Positions 11,609-23,009 are shown, counted from the stretch's first letter. The stretch is 29,239 nt of DNA from Trachelipus rathkii (GCA_015478945.1 JABUQX010113296.1:1-29239); one strand, 5' to 3'. A program made the numbers and translations. Notes: generated from the letters alone by a model not told the origin.

Positions 11609-12112
11609 CTAAGTAAATCCACCGCCTCGTGAAGGTGTTACATACTTGCATGAATGCCGCCCCGGTCGTTCCATGGTTGTGCGAAGAGAAACTAGACTAT
11701 TTATTTGTTGAGAGGTGGGGCCATAGAATAAAGTCAATGCTACAAATAATACCTTGGTATTTGTATTATTGTAGAAAGAGGTCGATAAGTACTGAACTGT
11801 AGAGCTCGTACGACCCCATTGTTGTTTCCTCATAATAGTCCATAGGATTGTTTGTCTTCTTTGTAATAAATCCGCCATCCTGGAATCAGTTTTGTTCGAA
11901 TAGGATTTCACCGTAAATCGATTGAGAAAAATAATAGAACAGATGATAACCGTTCTCGAGGGCCATACACAATCTATATGCGAGGATATCTCATCAATGC
12001 ACTCATAATTATCCTTGAGGAAATGATCTTCCTTCCCAATAATTGAACCAGCCATCATTACCCCCTTGGTAAGGTCATGTAAGAATCTTGTGAATGTGCC
12101 ATTTATCGTCAT
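11609..12112 (-). CDS. Unrecognised 167-codon antisense ORF inside LTR element
   Basis: This is the longest ORF in the window, antisense to the retroelement. The product is of mixed composition, with a hydrophobic patch in the middle (TVIICSIIFLNRF) and a basic tail. I recognise no domain, signal peptide or catalytic motif. In sequence of this composition a 167-codon open frame is uncommon by chance but not excluded. Some LTR elements carry an extra antisense ORF, but nothing here shows that this is one. Confidence 0.2.
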   Translation of the reverse strand: MTINGTFTRFLHDLTKGVMMAGSIIGKEDHFLKDNYECIDEISSHIDCVWPSRTVIICSIIFLNRFTVKSYSNKTDSRMADLLQRRQTILWTIMRKQQWGRTSSTVQYLSTSFYNNTNTKVLFVALTLFYGPTSQQINSLVSLRTTMERPGRHSCKYVTPSRGGGFT

Positions 12113-13751
12113 TTGGGCGGAAAGTCATGGGTGCTGTGTTAATAAAGTTCTTGCCAACCCGGAATCCCTGTTATGACGTCCCCCTTCCAATCTATAAGCA
12201 GAGCAAAACCGGAGTTGGGAAAAGACATCACGCGAGTGTCGATCGTTGGATGGCATTCCCTAGTATTAGTTCAAGGATACAAATGACGCTAATTAGGTAA
12301 AAAATGATACAAGTATAGAATGAAGACAGGTGCCTTGTCCGGACGAAAGCCGTTACTTATATCTATCTATTTCTCCGCAGCTAAGAGAGCTTGAAAGAAA
12401 GAAGAAGTGAGAGAAAATAATCTAGGTTTCAAACGTCAGGCTAGTGCGCTGTAGCTCAGAAGATATGAATGAATGAATTTGTAGGAAATGAGTATTTCAT
12501 TCTTCTTCGGAAGATATCCTTGAGTTGAGTAACCTTTTTTGTCCTACTTCCCTTGTACATACGCCGGCTCCGAACAAGTCATAAATAGTCTTTGCCAAGC
12601 TATAACCTTTCACTTTATGAAGGTAAAGATTCTTTTATTAAATGAGTAACGAACAGAAGCTTCGTAGAATACTTCTGTACAGACCCTCGCCAGGAATAGT
12701 AATGAATAATGTCGGTGTCTATCATATGAGAAAACTCCCCCTGCCCTCTTATTATTGTCATACAAGTTGAAAGTAGCAGAATTTCTTTTTGAAAAATACG
12801 TTCCTTGTACAGAACATAGAGTAGGAACGTAAAACTACCTTATACTAAACCCGAGCGATTGCTAGCCAGTTCCGAACATTATAAAAAATTATAAGGCTAC
12901 TCTGCTAACCAAGTAGATAAAGTTTCCCAAGTACAAGGAGAAAAGAACTGGGACACATTATACAATTCCTAGAGTGTCTCATATAAGCAGAGACCTGATA
13001 GAGTCAAAAATGTATCTAGGTGAGTTCTGATGATGGTCGACCAGCTGGACCGCCGTGTTATTTGAGTCTAAGGTAGTGGTTTGTTTTCCAACGACATCTA
13101 TGTAAAGGAGATCTAAGAGATTATGGTGCCGACGAATCGCGTTGCCCTGGGAATACAAAGAAATTTAGCGGACTTATACGTGTAAAGTCAGTCCGTCCCT
13201 GCGTCCTACCCATTATACTACGAAACGAAATTGTTCCTTGATTCCGCGATCAACTATTTCAATCACACAAACCAATTAGCTGTGAGTGGTGATCCTTGCT
13301 GAATGTTCTACCCGTGACTTGAATTAGTGGATAGGGAGCTGGTTGGCTGCCCTACTAAAAGAAAATGATTTTGAAACCTTCAATTTTCTTTAATTGAACG
13401 GGCTTAGGAACGTCGAGTGGACGACTCTAGTATAGAAGTTGTATCGATGGATCCATTGGATTTATCCTCCCCATCTTTTCGATATCACGATATTAGTTCC
13501 TTGTATGGTTCTGAAATATAGGATGAAAAGAATTTTGATATATTTAGAAGGCATTCATTATAATTATTTGATTCACACTTCTTTAGTCCCGGAGAAAATT
13601 AGTAATATTTTATATATACAGCAATATGCTACTTCGAAAGTAAAGTACAGCTATATAGCTAATGTATGTATTTTCTTAAAATTATTATTTTTATTATTTT
13701 GTATATAATTGTGTAAATATAAAAGATTGTAAACACTCACCCAACAAAGTT

Positions 13752-13785
13752 AAAATGGGTGGAGGCAAGATTTAGCGGCGAAGAA
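13752..13785 (+). other. Candidate polypurine tract before 3' LTR
   Basis: A purine-rich stretch AAAATGGGTGGAGGCAAGA (13752-13770), followed after a few bases by GCGGCGAAGAA, which directly abuts the TGTAAC start of the second LTR. Plus-strand priming sites normally touch the LTR, so the second, shorter stretch is better placed and the first is purer. Neither is conclusive. Confidence 0.4.
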
Positions 13786-16661
13786 TGTAACGGGAGTCCG
13801 TTGCCGCCTGCGCAAGTTTATTTTCTTTGTTGTGTGATTTATATTATTAGTAAAGTGTAAATTTATTTTTCATTTTTTATGGTTTTGTAGAAATAGCAGG
13901 TAATCCTGAAAGTTGGTAAAATCAGGTAATCATGAAAGTTGGAGACAAATTATCATTTATGTCATTTTATATTGTTATTTATTATGTATTTATAATCATA
14001 TTATGAATTCAAACATGTGTTACTTATATATATATATTTTTCTTTTAGTTATTTAATTGACAAAGTTCTCTTAGTTGTTCTCAGTTATTATAGATGCCCA
14101 GTGCAATGAACTTTTGGAATAATTAATTAATTGGAATAATTATGTGGAACGTTGAATATTATTATTAATATAACCTTGTGTCCAAAGTGCCACTCTTATA
14201 GAAATATAAAACAATCCATTCTTGTGAAGTGTTGTCATAGGAGTGTTTTCCTATTAAAAATAAGGTTAGTAGTGAAAAGATGCTTGAGAGATAATAAATA
14301 TTAATATCGAAATAAATATAAATTGTAATGTTGAATTACTTACTTATCACAGAGGATCATCTGGTGAAGTCATCGGTTTGACAAGTCAAGAAGATGGTTA
14401 TTGAATAGAAGAAACCCCCTCCAAATTTGATACTAGTTAATGGTCGGGGTATAGTCTAAAAAGGAATAAAATCATCTAAATAAAAATTAGATTATAATAA
14501 AATTGATATAAATAATTTATGGTCATAAACATTATATGTTTCGTAATCTGATCAGCTAAGGTTAAGAGCATAAATACTTGACTTACAAATTCGTCTCTCA
14601 GGTTCTGAATTTTGGATGATGCTCGTGCAAACTATTCTGTTTTGGAATGCTGTCGTTGCAAAACTTTCTATTTGGATGCTTCGTGCTAGAGACTTTTCTA
14701 TTCTGGTTGCAAGTCTCAGAAGTTTTACTATTTCTAGTCCTGGAGTTTTGTGTTGGAAGAATTGACTTGTGCGGCAGTTTTGCGATTTCTTTCATTTTGA
14801 ATTCTTTTATATGTTATAATTGAAATCTTCGTTCGAAAGTCTCTCTCAAGATTTCAAGAGTCGGACTGACTTTTTTCTTAAAACGCATTAAATTATCAAT
14901 TCGGGAGGAAAAAGAAGAATATGCGTTTGAAATCTAAGTGTGAAAAGACACTACCTAACGATATTTATTCTGTCTGTGGAATATTGTTGATAACAGCAAG
15001 CGTTTCGATGCACTGAGAAAAGACTAACTGTGAAGTGAAGATACTCAATACTAAAGAGATATATCGTACATATGTGATGTTCTATAAACAGATATTGTGA
15101 GAAACTATGGAAAAGTGCTCGAAAGGAATATCGTACTATTGATGTATGATTATTGAATATATAATAAGATTGTCAATGAGTCATAGAAAACCTGAAGGGT
15201 TAAATCTGTATATAAAGTATTATTATTTGTACTTTTGATTGATATACACTACATTTACTTTTACTAGATGTTACTGGCAGGTAGGCTTGTATTTATTGCA
15301 TTTAATAAAGTATTTGTCTTTTGGAAACGCTATATGTCTTCATGTTCATTCTTCTCTGATAATATCTTTGAAAGCTAAATCTGCTTAATTATATACATTT
15401 TAATATAAATCCTTATTATCCCTTGGAACAGCTAAAAAGCTATAAAGTCATTTGCATTTCGAAAGCTATATATGCTTCATTTTCTATATTTTGAAGTCTT
15501 ATATTGCTTGTTACCTATATTATATAATTATTATTATCGTTCTTATAATTTTTGTATTCACAACCATGTGGTTAAATATTTCATTTATATTTTTATTTTA
15601 CCGAAATTTCTTTGTTTTTCACTTTTGCCATTTACAGCCGTTTGGCTTATTACTTGATATTATTGTCCATCTATAGTTTACGTTAGTATATCCAACATGG
15701 TAATAAAGTAATATGATATATTGATGATTTCCTTGCTTTACTTTGAGTCATGTTGTGATTCCGACACCATATGTTAATATATATGATCATGTCAGTATAA
15801 AATTATTTCACAATACTAATTTAATTGTACATTGTTAATGTACAGCGCATTTGCTAGCTAGCCTGAAACTATTTTGCCATTATAAGGGTTAATTTAAATT
15901 ACACAACTCAGGTTAAAATGCTTTACTCGCGTCTTTGAATACGTTGCACCTATTCTATTTATGTTTAACTTAACCTTTATGTGTTATTTAAGGAATATTT
16001 CGATACAAGCCATTTGCCTATTACGCGGTTTATTAATTCTTTTGTCATAGCTATTATTTAGCATCCGCTTGTGGTCCTACAACGAAATGACTGAATTAAA
16101 ATTGTAGTGAACGTACATACGAGTAATAAACTCAACATATAATCTTGCCATATTCTATTGAATTCTATTAATAATATATATTATATTATTAAACACAAAT
16201 AATTATACTATTCATTTTTACATTGAATAAACGCGTTTTAGTACTGTCTTATTTCTCCCCTTTATTTTAGTTCCTTTGCTTTGTTTCTTTGTTTCTCTCC
16301 TGTCTTAGTTGGTCTGATAAACCAAGAGAAAAGTGAACCTGTTAATACTCCCCTTTATAGACGAGCTGGTTACGAATGAAGCCTGTCAAGTTCACATGGA
16401 CAATAAACCCACGTTAGCATAAAACATTGCATATCCCCCAGACACCTTGGACGGCAAGAAGCCAGAAGGATCGCATATATTCGTCAAGTCTTCCGTGGAC
16501 CGATTAAGGTGTGATATTTTATCGTTTTTCATAAATTACCTTTATTGACTTTAGTAGTTATTATAACATTACCATAATATAGGAGAGTGGAATCTTTATT
16601 TGAGGGTGTCCTCGTAGTTGTCATTAAAAACGTAGTAGGTACCTTTCCGCTCTCCTTTACA
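13786..16661 (+). repeat. 3' LTR (~2.9 kb)
   Basis: This is the second copy of the long direct repeat. It begins TGTAACGGGAGTCCGTTGCC and ends CTTTACA. The block 14036-14264 is base-for-base identical to 7683-7911, and the next ~60 bp differ by only two single-base indels. The rest carries an indel every ten to twenty bases. The ORFs at 14598-14795 and 15452-15676 are not shared with the 5' copy, so they are not genes. No clear target-site duplication is visible: the flanks are TACTA before the 5' LTR and ATATA after this one. Confidence 0.82.
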
Positions 16662-17610
16662 TATATACATGTGGGAGGTTTGTGAACATATAAAGATAAC
16701 ACAATCCACTCCCAACAAAACTACTAGTAAAAAAGTATACTGTAATTGGATTATATAATTATTTATTAGTAATACAATTGGAATTATACCTTAAAATCCA
16801 ATGTATTATGATTATGTACATAAGTTCAGGATCAGAATTCAAGAGTGGAAACCAAGACGCTTCCAAATATGAATATCATTCGTGCAATGAAGTAAGGGAG
16901 GAAATAGAAATTCTGACTCAATTATGTCAAATATACTGCACTTAGCTGAGATTGACTGAAGAATGAACCCAACAAATAAAAGAAGAGATTTAAACCAGAG
17001 ATTAAAATTGAAACCATGAATTGAAATCAAACTGAAACTCCAAAACAAAACCCTGTCAAAATAAATAATAACGGGGATTACTACACTTGATAACCCTTCC
17101 CTTTATCTTCATTTATATCAGTATAGCTTCATATGATTTTACAGGTATCTTATGGAACTCACCCTTTAGATTTCCAAGAGGGGCTTGTTCAATCTGGTTA
17201 ATATTTGTTGGTTCAATAGTAGTTGGTAAACTGCAATAATACATTTAGTTTACTACTGCTTTTTCCAGACAGATAAAAATAGTAATAAATTTTACAAAAT
17301 AGATGAAATAGATTACTGCAAGTTTATCATTACTCACTAACGTGAAATATCTGGAGTACTCTAAAACCTTCCAGTCTTCAAGGTATTGGAGTCTATATGA
17401 ATTGTGTTGTTACAATATGTTATTTACTCTTTAAGCTACAACTTTTTACGAATGTTTTTAGATTATATTATTATCAACAGACATGCAGCATAAATTATAT
17501 CAACACTCAAAAAAGAGAACAAATTAATTAACTATCAATAATTCATTATAAGTTTTCGCGTAAATCTGAATCCATAATATAGCTATTACATCTCATAGTC
17601 CAGGCTGGAG
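16662..17610 (-). repeat. Right arm of the ~0.92-kb inverted repeat
   Basis: This is the inverted partner of 5885-6804. Its inner edge coincides with the last base of the 3' LTR, which places the retroelement at the junction between this arm and the loop of the fold-back element. The outer edge fades at about 17560-17610. The 69-codon ORF at 16839-17048 (minus) has a hydrophobic stretch, but its frame is broken in the other arm. Confidence 0.85.
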
Positions 17611-17739
17611 CAATATTGTCCAGATTACTGATCTCACACGAGAAATCTTTAAGATTTAAAACCAATCGTCTTATTCAACGGTTCACTTCAGTCGTCAGAT
17701 GGCACAGAACTATTGCACGAATAACTCACTCTATACTAA

Positions 17740-17784
17740 TAACGTAGTATACTATATAATGTATATTAATAGATATAGGATTAC

Positions 17785-17816
<32 letters not shown>

Positions 17817-17895
17817 AATTATATAGTAATAGATATATAGATATATATATATATATATATAAATATATAGTTTATAGTATATAGTATATAACGTA
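17740..17895. repeat. (TA)n microsatellite
   Basis: Imperfect alternating TA with interspersed GTA and AGATA units. The overlapping 61-codon ORF (17699-17884) is a by-product of tyrosine and isoleucine codons from the repeat. Confidence 0.92.
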
Positions 17896-18039
17896 TAACT
17901 TTTAAAAGTTCAATAAACATACCAGGCACTGCACTCTATATTTCTGAGAAACGGGAAACAACTCTAGGGTACATTCGCTGACTAGGATCCTTGATGGAGG
18001 TATTGAATCCAAGTCCCCTTGTCTTATACCTGGCAGTTG

Positions 18040-18150
18040 ATATATATATCAGTAATATATATATTATATATATAATCCAATATATAGGTAGTATAATATA
18101 TATATATACGTTATCTTACGTATATTATTTATATATTATATAATATTTAT
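18040..18150. repeat. (TA)n microsatellite at the 3' side of a SINE-like unit
   Basis: An imperfect TA tract that lies directly downstream, in minus orientation, of the tRNA-like unit at 18165-18275. It could be that unit's simple-repeat tail. Confidence 0.88.
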
Positions 18151-18164
18151 AATGAATGAGTCAC

Positions 18165-18275
18165 AGAAGAATTTTAGCTCTTCGGTCGACCGGATTCGAA
18201 CGTTGAACTTCGCGTTGCTGAGTTAACAACAACCGCGAATGCTCCTAAAGCACTCAGGCCATCCACTGGTCCCCA
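18165..18275 (-). ncRNA. tRNA-derived SINE head or tRNA pseudogene
   Basis: Read on the minus strand, the unit has an RNA polymerase III A box (TGGCCTGAGTGC, 18250-18261) and a B box (GTTCGAATCC, 18192-18201) about 50 nt apart, the usual tRNA promoter layout. Between them lies a helix-like arm resembling an anticodon stem-loop (TGTTAACTCAGCAACGCG region). The acceptor ends pair poorly (GACCAGTGG against CCGGTCGACC) and the D-arm has extra bases, so a working tRNA is unlikely. The following (TA)n tract fits a SINE with a simple-repeat tail. Which tRNA it came from is unclear; the GTTAA loop would suggest Asn, while the long arm would suggest a class II tRNA. Confidence 0.65.
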
Positions 18276-18429
18276 AAAGAAACGGCTTCAATCGTGGTTT
18301 TTAAAGCACACCTCGGCTTTCTCATCGCCATATATGCCCTGAGTGATGCAAAGGCGCTAAACAAAGAATACTAAAGGTGTATAGCGTAGGAGAAACACAG
18401 AGGTAAATGAACGTTTGCGAAGGAGGCAT

Positions 18430-20650
18430 CGAATGAGGACATCCTAGGAAATTAGGAAGCTCTTTCTGGAACGAAGCGCGGAAAGGTTAAGAATGAGAAT
18501 AAGTAGAAATCTGCTTAGAATATGAATAGGGATGCGGTGGCCTTGTTTCGTAACTAGATGAAGATGGATCGTTGAGGGGGAGAGTTGTGGAAAAGAACAT
18601 CTTCGAAAATCGTGCAATATTAACAGTAATGATGAGGGGTTAGTGAATGTGTTGCGGTTTTGATGGTGCAAGAAGTGAATAGGTATTTTGGAGATGAGAG
18701 TTATTAGTGAGGAGGCAGGTAAATGGTAGGCGTGACGAAAGTGAAGAATGGCAAATCTTGCAGGCTACATATGAAGAATTAACCTAGTGAATGAAAAATC
18801 AAGAGCGGAGCGAGCTGGTGATGTGATTGGATTTGGAAGCCTTGTGTAATAAAGCGTTTATGGAGGGTGAAATAGTTCCAAAGGGATTGGAGGAGAGCGG
18901 TAATAGTACCTTGGTTATAAAGGGAGGGAGAAGGGGAACTTGTAGAATTATTAGGGGAATAAAAGTTTTGAGTGGTTGTAGGGAAGGTATAGTGCCTGGT
19001 TTAATTGGTCGAAAGAGTGCGTCCGAGTGACTGGAGGGCTGATTGGTGAAGAAACAAGGTGCCTTTAGGAGTGTAGAGGATGTGTGGATCAAATCTTTAC
19101 ATTTGAAACAAATGATTGAGAAAATGAGGGAGAGAAGAATAAATTATATTTACGTGTTTTATGGAATTTGCAACAGGCGTATGATAGAGTTAATAGAGGA
19201 AGCGTTATGGCAGGTGCTAAGTGATATATGAGGTTCGGTGGTAGGCTTCTGAATGGAATACAAAAGTAAGTATGACGATAGTGAGCCGTGGGTAAGAATA
19301 AATGGTGTCAATGGTGATATTGGTTTAGGGAATCTACGTAGCGGAGTAAGACAGGCGTTCGTGTTACTGTCTCCTTGAGATCTATTCAATAATTGACTAT
19401 ACGACTGCCGAACTGCACGCGGTTAAACTAGACAGATTTAGACGGTGAGAGGTAGAAAATATAGATAATGGTGAATGACGTTAGACCACATAAACCAACC
19501 CCAAAACGCCCCCATCACACATCCGCGCGGCCCCGCTCAAACTATTATATGCGATTGATTTGGTTCTGTGGTGGCGAATCTGAAAGAAGAGTTTTGAGCA
19601 GGCATTGATAGAGAGATTGGCACGGGTGTGTGGAAGGAGGGCTTGAAGTTTATAACGTGGAAAGAGTATAGGTATTGGGTTGTGAGTGAGGACACCCTCA
19701 GTGTGAAGTTAGTTAGATGGTGAGCCAGTACTAGAACATAGTGTCTGAGTTAAATATTTTAGGGTATATTGTTGGTGAGGAAAAGGGAACACGGACGACT
19801 GCAGAGTGTATGTAGGAAAAGTTGGAATGGCAGGAAGGTGGCAGGTGCATTTAAAACGTTGGTGAATGCAAAGGGACTAAGTCTTGAGTGTGCTAGGCTC
19901 TTACATGAGGGTAATGTTAGTTACCATGTGTTATTGTTGAAGTAGTGAGAACTCATGGTCTGGAATAAGAAGTATACGCTCTAAAGTTCTCAATGTGTTC
20001 AGATGGACAATCTTAGGGTGTGCTAGGTGTGGAGAAGAATGATAAAGAGAGGAATGAACGTATTAGAGAGTGGTGTGGTGTGAAGAAGGGGTAATGAGAG
20101 AAATAAATCGAAAATTATGTTGTAAGATGAGTTTGGTCATGTGGAACAGGATGACTGATAGGTAAAAGGTTGGTAGCGGATGTATAGTGGTGGAGTGGTG
20201 TTGGAACGCGACCGGACTGGGAGACGCTCGAGCGAAGTGAGATTTGAGTCGGTGGAATTCGAATGTCGTGAAGGAGAGGAAAGTGGTGAAGCCTCAAATG
20301 GTGCGAGAAGAAAGGTGCATTGTAGGAGAGAATGGCGGGGTTTCTGTATGGGGGCATGGTCTGTGGGCCAGCCTGGGCAGGGGCGATGACCCTTACCAAT
20401 ATGAAAGATTTCCGATAGTGAGGGGTTCCCGTCGCGCGGTCCCCATGAATCTCTAGGGTGGATTTCTGTCTGTGCGACATCTCACTAAATAATGGTACAG
20501 ATGGGGCGGATAAGGCTGGGCTTTCTTTTCGACGTATCTGTCTCATATGTTCTCTCTACTGCTTTTACTTTTCCGGATGCTTTGTACAGCAGCCTTACCC
20601 GCAGATCTTGGGGAACACGAGGAAGGTGACAGAAAGAAAGAAGAGAAGAA
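18430..20650 (+). pseudogene. Decayed non-LTR (LINE) retrotransposon, reverse-transcriptase region to 3' end
   Basis: A purine-rich plus-strand stretch whose translation, read across many frame changes, follows a LINE pol protein in order. The RT entry KVKNGKSC is at about 18745, then NKAFMEGEIVPKGLEES (about 18850-18900) and RGIKVLSG (about 18950). EKMRERR to EEALWQVL follows (about 19115-19215), where the family expects the DLEKAYDRVN motif; here it is damaged. Next come VRINGVNGD and SGVRQA (about 19290-19355), ILGYIVGEEKGTRT (about 19760-19800), and a C-terminal part with VQMDNL, GHGLWASLGRGDDPYQYE (about 20345-20405). The YADD catalytic box could not be found intact, so the element is dead or badly sequenced. 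No endonuclease domain is clear upstream. A purine-rich 3' end (GAAAGAAAGAAGAGAAGAAA, about 20630) runs into (TA)n. The antisense ORFs over this region are shadows. Confidence 0.85.
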
Positions 20651-20891
20651 AATATTATATTACTATATTATTTATCTATATTTATATTATATATATAGTA
20701 TATATTAAATATATATAGCAGATTTTATAGTATAATATGTATATATAAGCTATATCTTAATATCTAAATTGATTATATCTATATCTTACATAATATATAT
20801 ATATATATATATATACGTTTATACTATAGGGTATATTACCATATAGTATATTTATTATATTATAATATATATATATATCATATACTATATA
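20651..20891. repeat. (TA)n tract between LINE 3' end and Tc1 left end
   Basis: About 240 bp of imperfect TA repeats, with short interruptions such as AGCAGATTT near 20720. It may combine a LINE tail with the TA-rich target of the Tc1 insertion. Confidence 0.92.
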
Positions 20892-20952
20892 GCAGTATTG
20901 TGCAAATTTAATGTGAACAAGGATGAAAAACTAACCTTTTATAATAAATGCT

Positions 20953-21512
20953 TTACCTTATGCAATAATAATGCATTTCATATATTTTTAATTGCCCACC
21001 TTTAGCCTTAATTAATTTCAGATACACCGGTTTGGTCATTGAATTCACGAAGTGGTTTACATATATTTGTATCTCTATTCGTCATGGAACCATATCTTCA
21101 TTGATTAGCTTTTCTTTAGTTGTGCAGTCGCGTTTTCGAAGCCGGTTTTTCACAATAGCCCAAAGATTTTCGATTGGGTTTAGGTCCGGTGAGTTTCCTG
21201 GCCAGCTCAAGCAAGTAATATTGTTCTCCTGAAAAAAATTCTTAACAACTTTTCCTGTATGGGATGGGGCCGGGATTGGTTGAAAAATGGGATTTGGGGA
21301 AACTTTTAACAAATCCAATTTCAAATGCTTATTTAATAAATGTTTAATGTTTGTGCTATCTTCATCATTCCAGTAACCGGTACTAGTGCAAGTGGTCCTG
21401 GAACAAAACATCAACCCCGAAAAACGATATATTTTTTGTGTGGTGTTTACGCTAATTAGGCTTAAGTGAAGTCTGTTTCCACGTAATAACAGCGCCGGCG
21501 AGACCAAGTTTT
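20953..21512 (-). pseudogene. Tc1 transposase, C-terminal half (frame-broken)
   Basis: Read from 21512 downwards: after a few residues, a frame-shifted stretch equivalent to VKHxTK and FFG, then GPLALVPVTGMMK, a hallmark of Tc1 proteins. Next is APSHTGKVVKNFFQENNI; the family motif just before this is QDNAPSH with the second catalytic Asp, and here the residues are PIPAPSH, so the Asp is lost. SWPGNSPDLNPIENLW keeps the third acidic residue (Glu) of the DD34E triad. After one more frame change the C-terminus reads YVNHFVNSMTKPVYLKLIKA then KGGQ, ending at a stop at 20953. With two of three catalytic residues missing, it is inactive as written. Confidence 0.92.
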
Positions 21513-21514
21513 TC

Positions 21515-23006
21515 AAGGCCTGGGGGGCTGCGCCCCCATGTTTGCACCCCTACCCTACAATGGACACTAAAAAATGTCGAATTGAAATCACGAGCAGATT
21601 TTGAACAAATTGATACACAATTGTGCTATTTTGTGGCCTCATAAAACGCCACACGTTCGTTTTCCGGTGTTCTTTTTTTCTTATATTGTCTGTGTGCTGT
21701 GGTCGAATGTGTAAGTATTATCGAGAATTTCTCAGATGTTTTGTTACAAATAGAGAATTTGAATCCCAAGTTTATCCCTAGCTCGTCTAACTTCAGATTT
21801 TTTTTCACCCGAAATGATTCTACACTCTGAAATATCAAGATGAGGGATCCAGTTCACCTAGAAAAAGGTACAAGAGACCAGTACTATTTCGATTTGTTTG
21901 AGTTATTTATCGTGCTCAGCGTGTCAATTTTTACCAAACTCCACTCTTTTTTGGAATTTTTGAAATGAAAAGTTGAGATAAATTTTTTTCTGTTTTGGAG
22001 AAGTGGATGAAAATTTTAGTAGGCAGTATGTAGTCGGAGAAGAGGCACATATTTTACTTATGATAATTTCTTTCGATATAGTGCATAAGTTTTATTGATT
22101 TGTTCAAATCGGCACAATTTTCAAACGAAAAAAACACAAAATTTGGGAAATTGTTTAAAAATGTTCTCTTTGGGTATAAAGAAAATTTTCCAAGTAAACT
22201 AAGGCTGTAATCCTCGCCCCAACTATACAAGCCCTTGAAAATTTGATGCTAATCGGATAAGTAAGAAAAAAAATGCTTAATATTTCAATTTTTGGAATGA
22301 CAAAATTTTTTGAAAAAGTGAAAACTTGGGAGATTATTTTTTCCTACTTATCCCGATCACATCAAATTGAAGGGCTTCTGTATTTGGTCGAGACACAAAG
22401 TCTACACTTAGATAGTTTCTGTGTGTTATTCCACCAAGTCACCAAAAATTTCTAACAATTTTTTCGCAAGAAAATTCTTTTATCCATAAACAATCGCCAA
22501 AATTCAAATGCATAAACAAGCGCTATTTATTCTATAGTCAGCTTCTAAGCCTCTCCCCCGATCATATGCCCCTGAAAATTTTCATCCCACTTTGCCCAAA
22601 CAGAAAAAAATTTATCTCAATGTCTGTTCAATTCAAAAATCCAACAGAAAATGAGTGAGTTGGAAATTCGGACAACAGCTGAGCACAAAACTCAAAAAAT
22701 ATCGAAAAAGTACTTCTGTACTTTTTTAGGTATGGACTAGTCTATGCAATATTTCCAGTTGAAGTCCATTTCGTAAAAACTCTGGAAAGTTCATTTGAAA
22801 GAATGTCCAAGAAATCAATGAGTTTTTAAAATGGAAAATTTCTGAAATATGACTAAGTACAGCAAAAAAACACGGGAAAACACGTTTTTAGGAGGGCCAA
22901 AACAAGCTACATTTTGGTGTTTATATTGTCAAAATTGGCCTGGCTGATCATTCCGAATTTTATGTCCACGTTTTAGGTGGGGTGAATGGGGTCAGGCCCC
23001 AGCCTA
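21515..23006. mobile_element. Fold-back element, locus 2, nested inside Tc1
   Basis: This is the same family as 2763-4775. The left arm (21515 to about 22140), reverse-complemented, matches the right arm (about 22440-23006): the left arm carries GTGGATGAAAATTTTAGTAG near 22003, the inverse of CTGAAAATTTTCATCCCACT near 22570. The outer tips are inverted and GC-rich: AGGCCTGGGGGGCTGCGCCC at 21515 and the inverse-like GGGGTCAGGCCCCAGCCTAA at 22989. The left tip itself folds (GGGGGC-TGC-GCCCCC). The right tip strongly resembles the left end of locus 1. The ORFs inside (21626-21838 minus, 22273-22455 plus) are not conserved between copies. Confidence 0.82.
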
Positions 23007-23009
23007 ATT

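Larger units (their letters stand above)
10292..13785 (+). mobile_element. Internal region of the LTR element, coding content not recognised
   Basis: About 3.5 kb between the LTRs, richer in GC than the LTRs. I could not find gag, protease, reverse transcriptase or integrase motifs on the sense strand. A short helix-like stretch near 10690-10760 (EYRPLCQKLKKQLQQREN) could be a gag remnant but is weak. The two longest ORFs are antisense: 11081-11446 (121 codons) and 11609-12112 (167 codons). Neither resembles a known family. The length is too short for a full gag-pol. It may be a non-autonomous element similar in plan to plant LARDs, or a deleted, indel-damaged autonomous one. Confidence 0.6.

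Noticed and set aside
18165..18275. Functional tRNA gene
   Set aside because: The A and B boxes are good, but the acceptor stem pairs poorly and there are extra bases in the D-arm and anticodon arm.
18799..19389. Antisense ORFs of 97 and 76 codons over the LINE
   Set aside because: The sense strand reads as reverse transcriptase. Purine-rich sense sequence produces long antisense frames.
20115..20546. 143-codon antisense ORF
   Set aside because: A shadow of the LINE C-terminal region (GHGLWASLGRGDDPYQYE on the sense strand).
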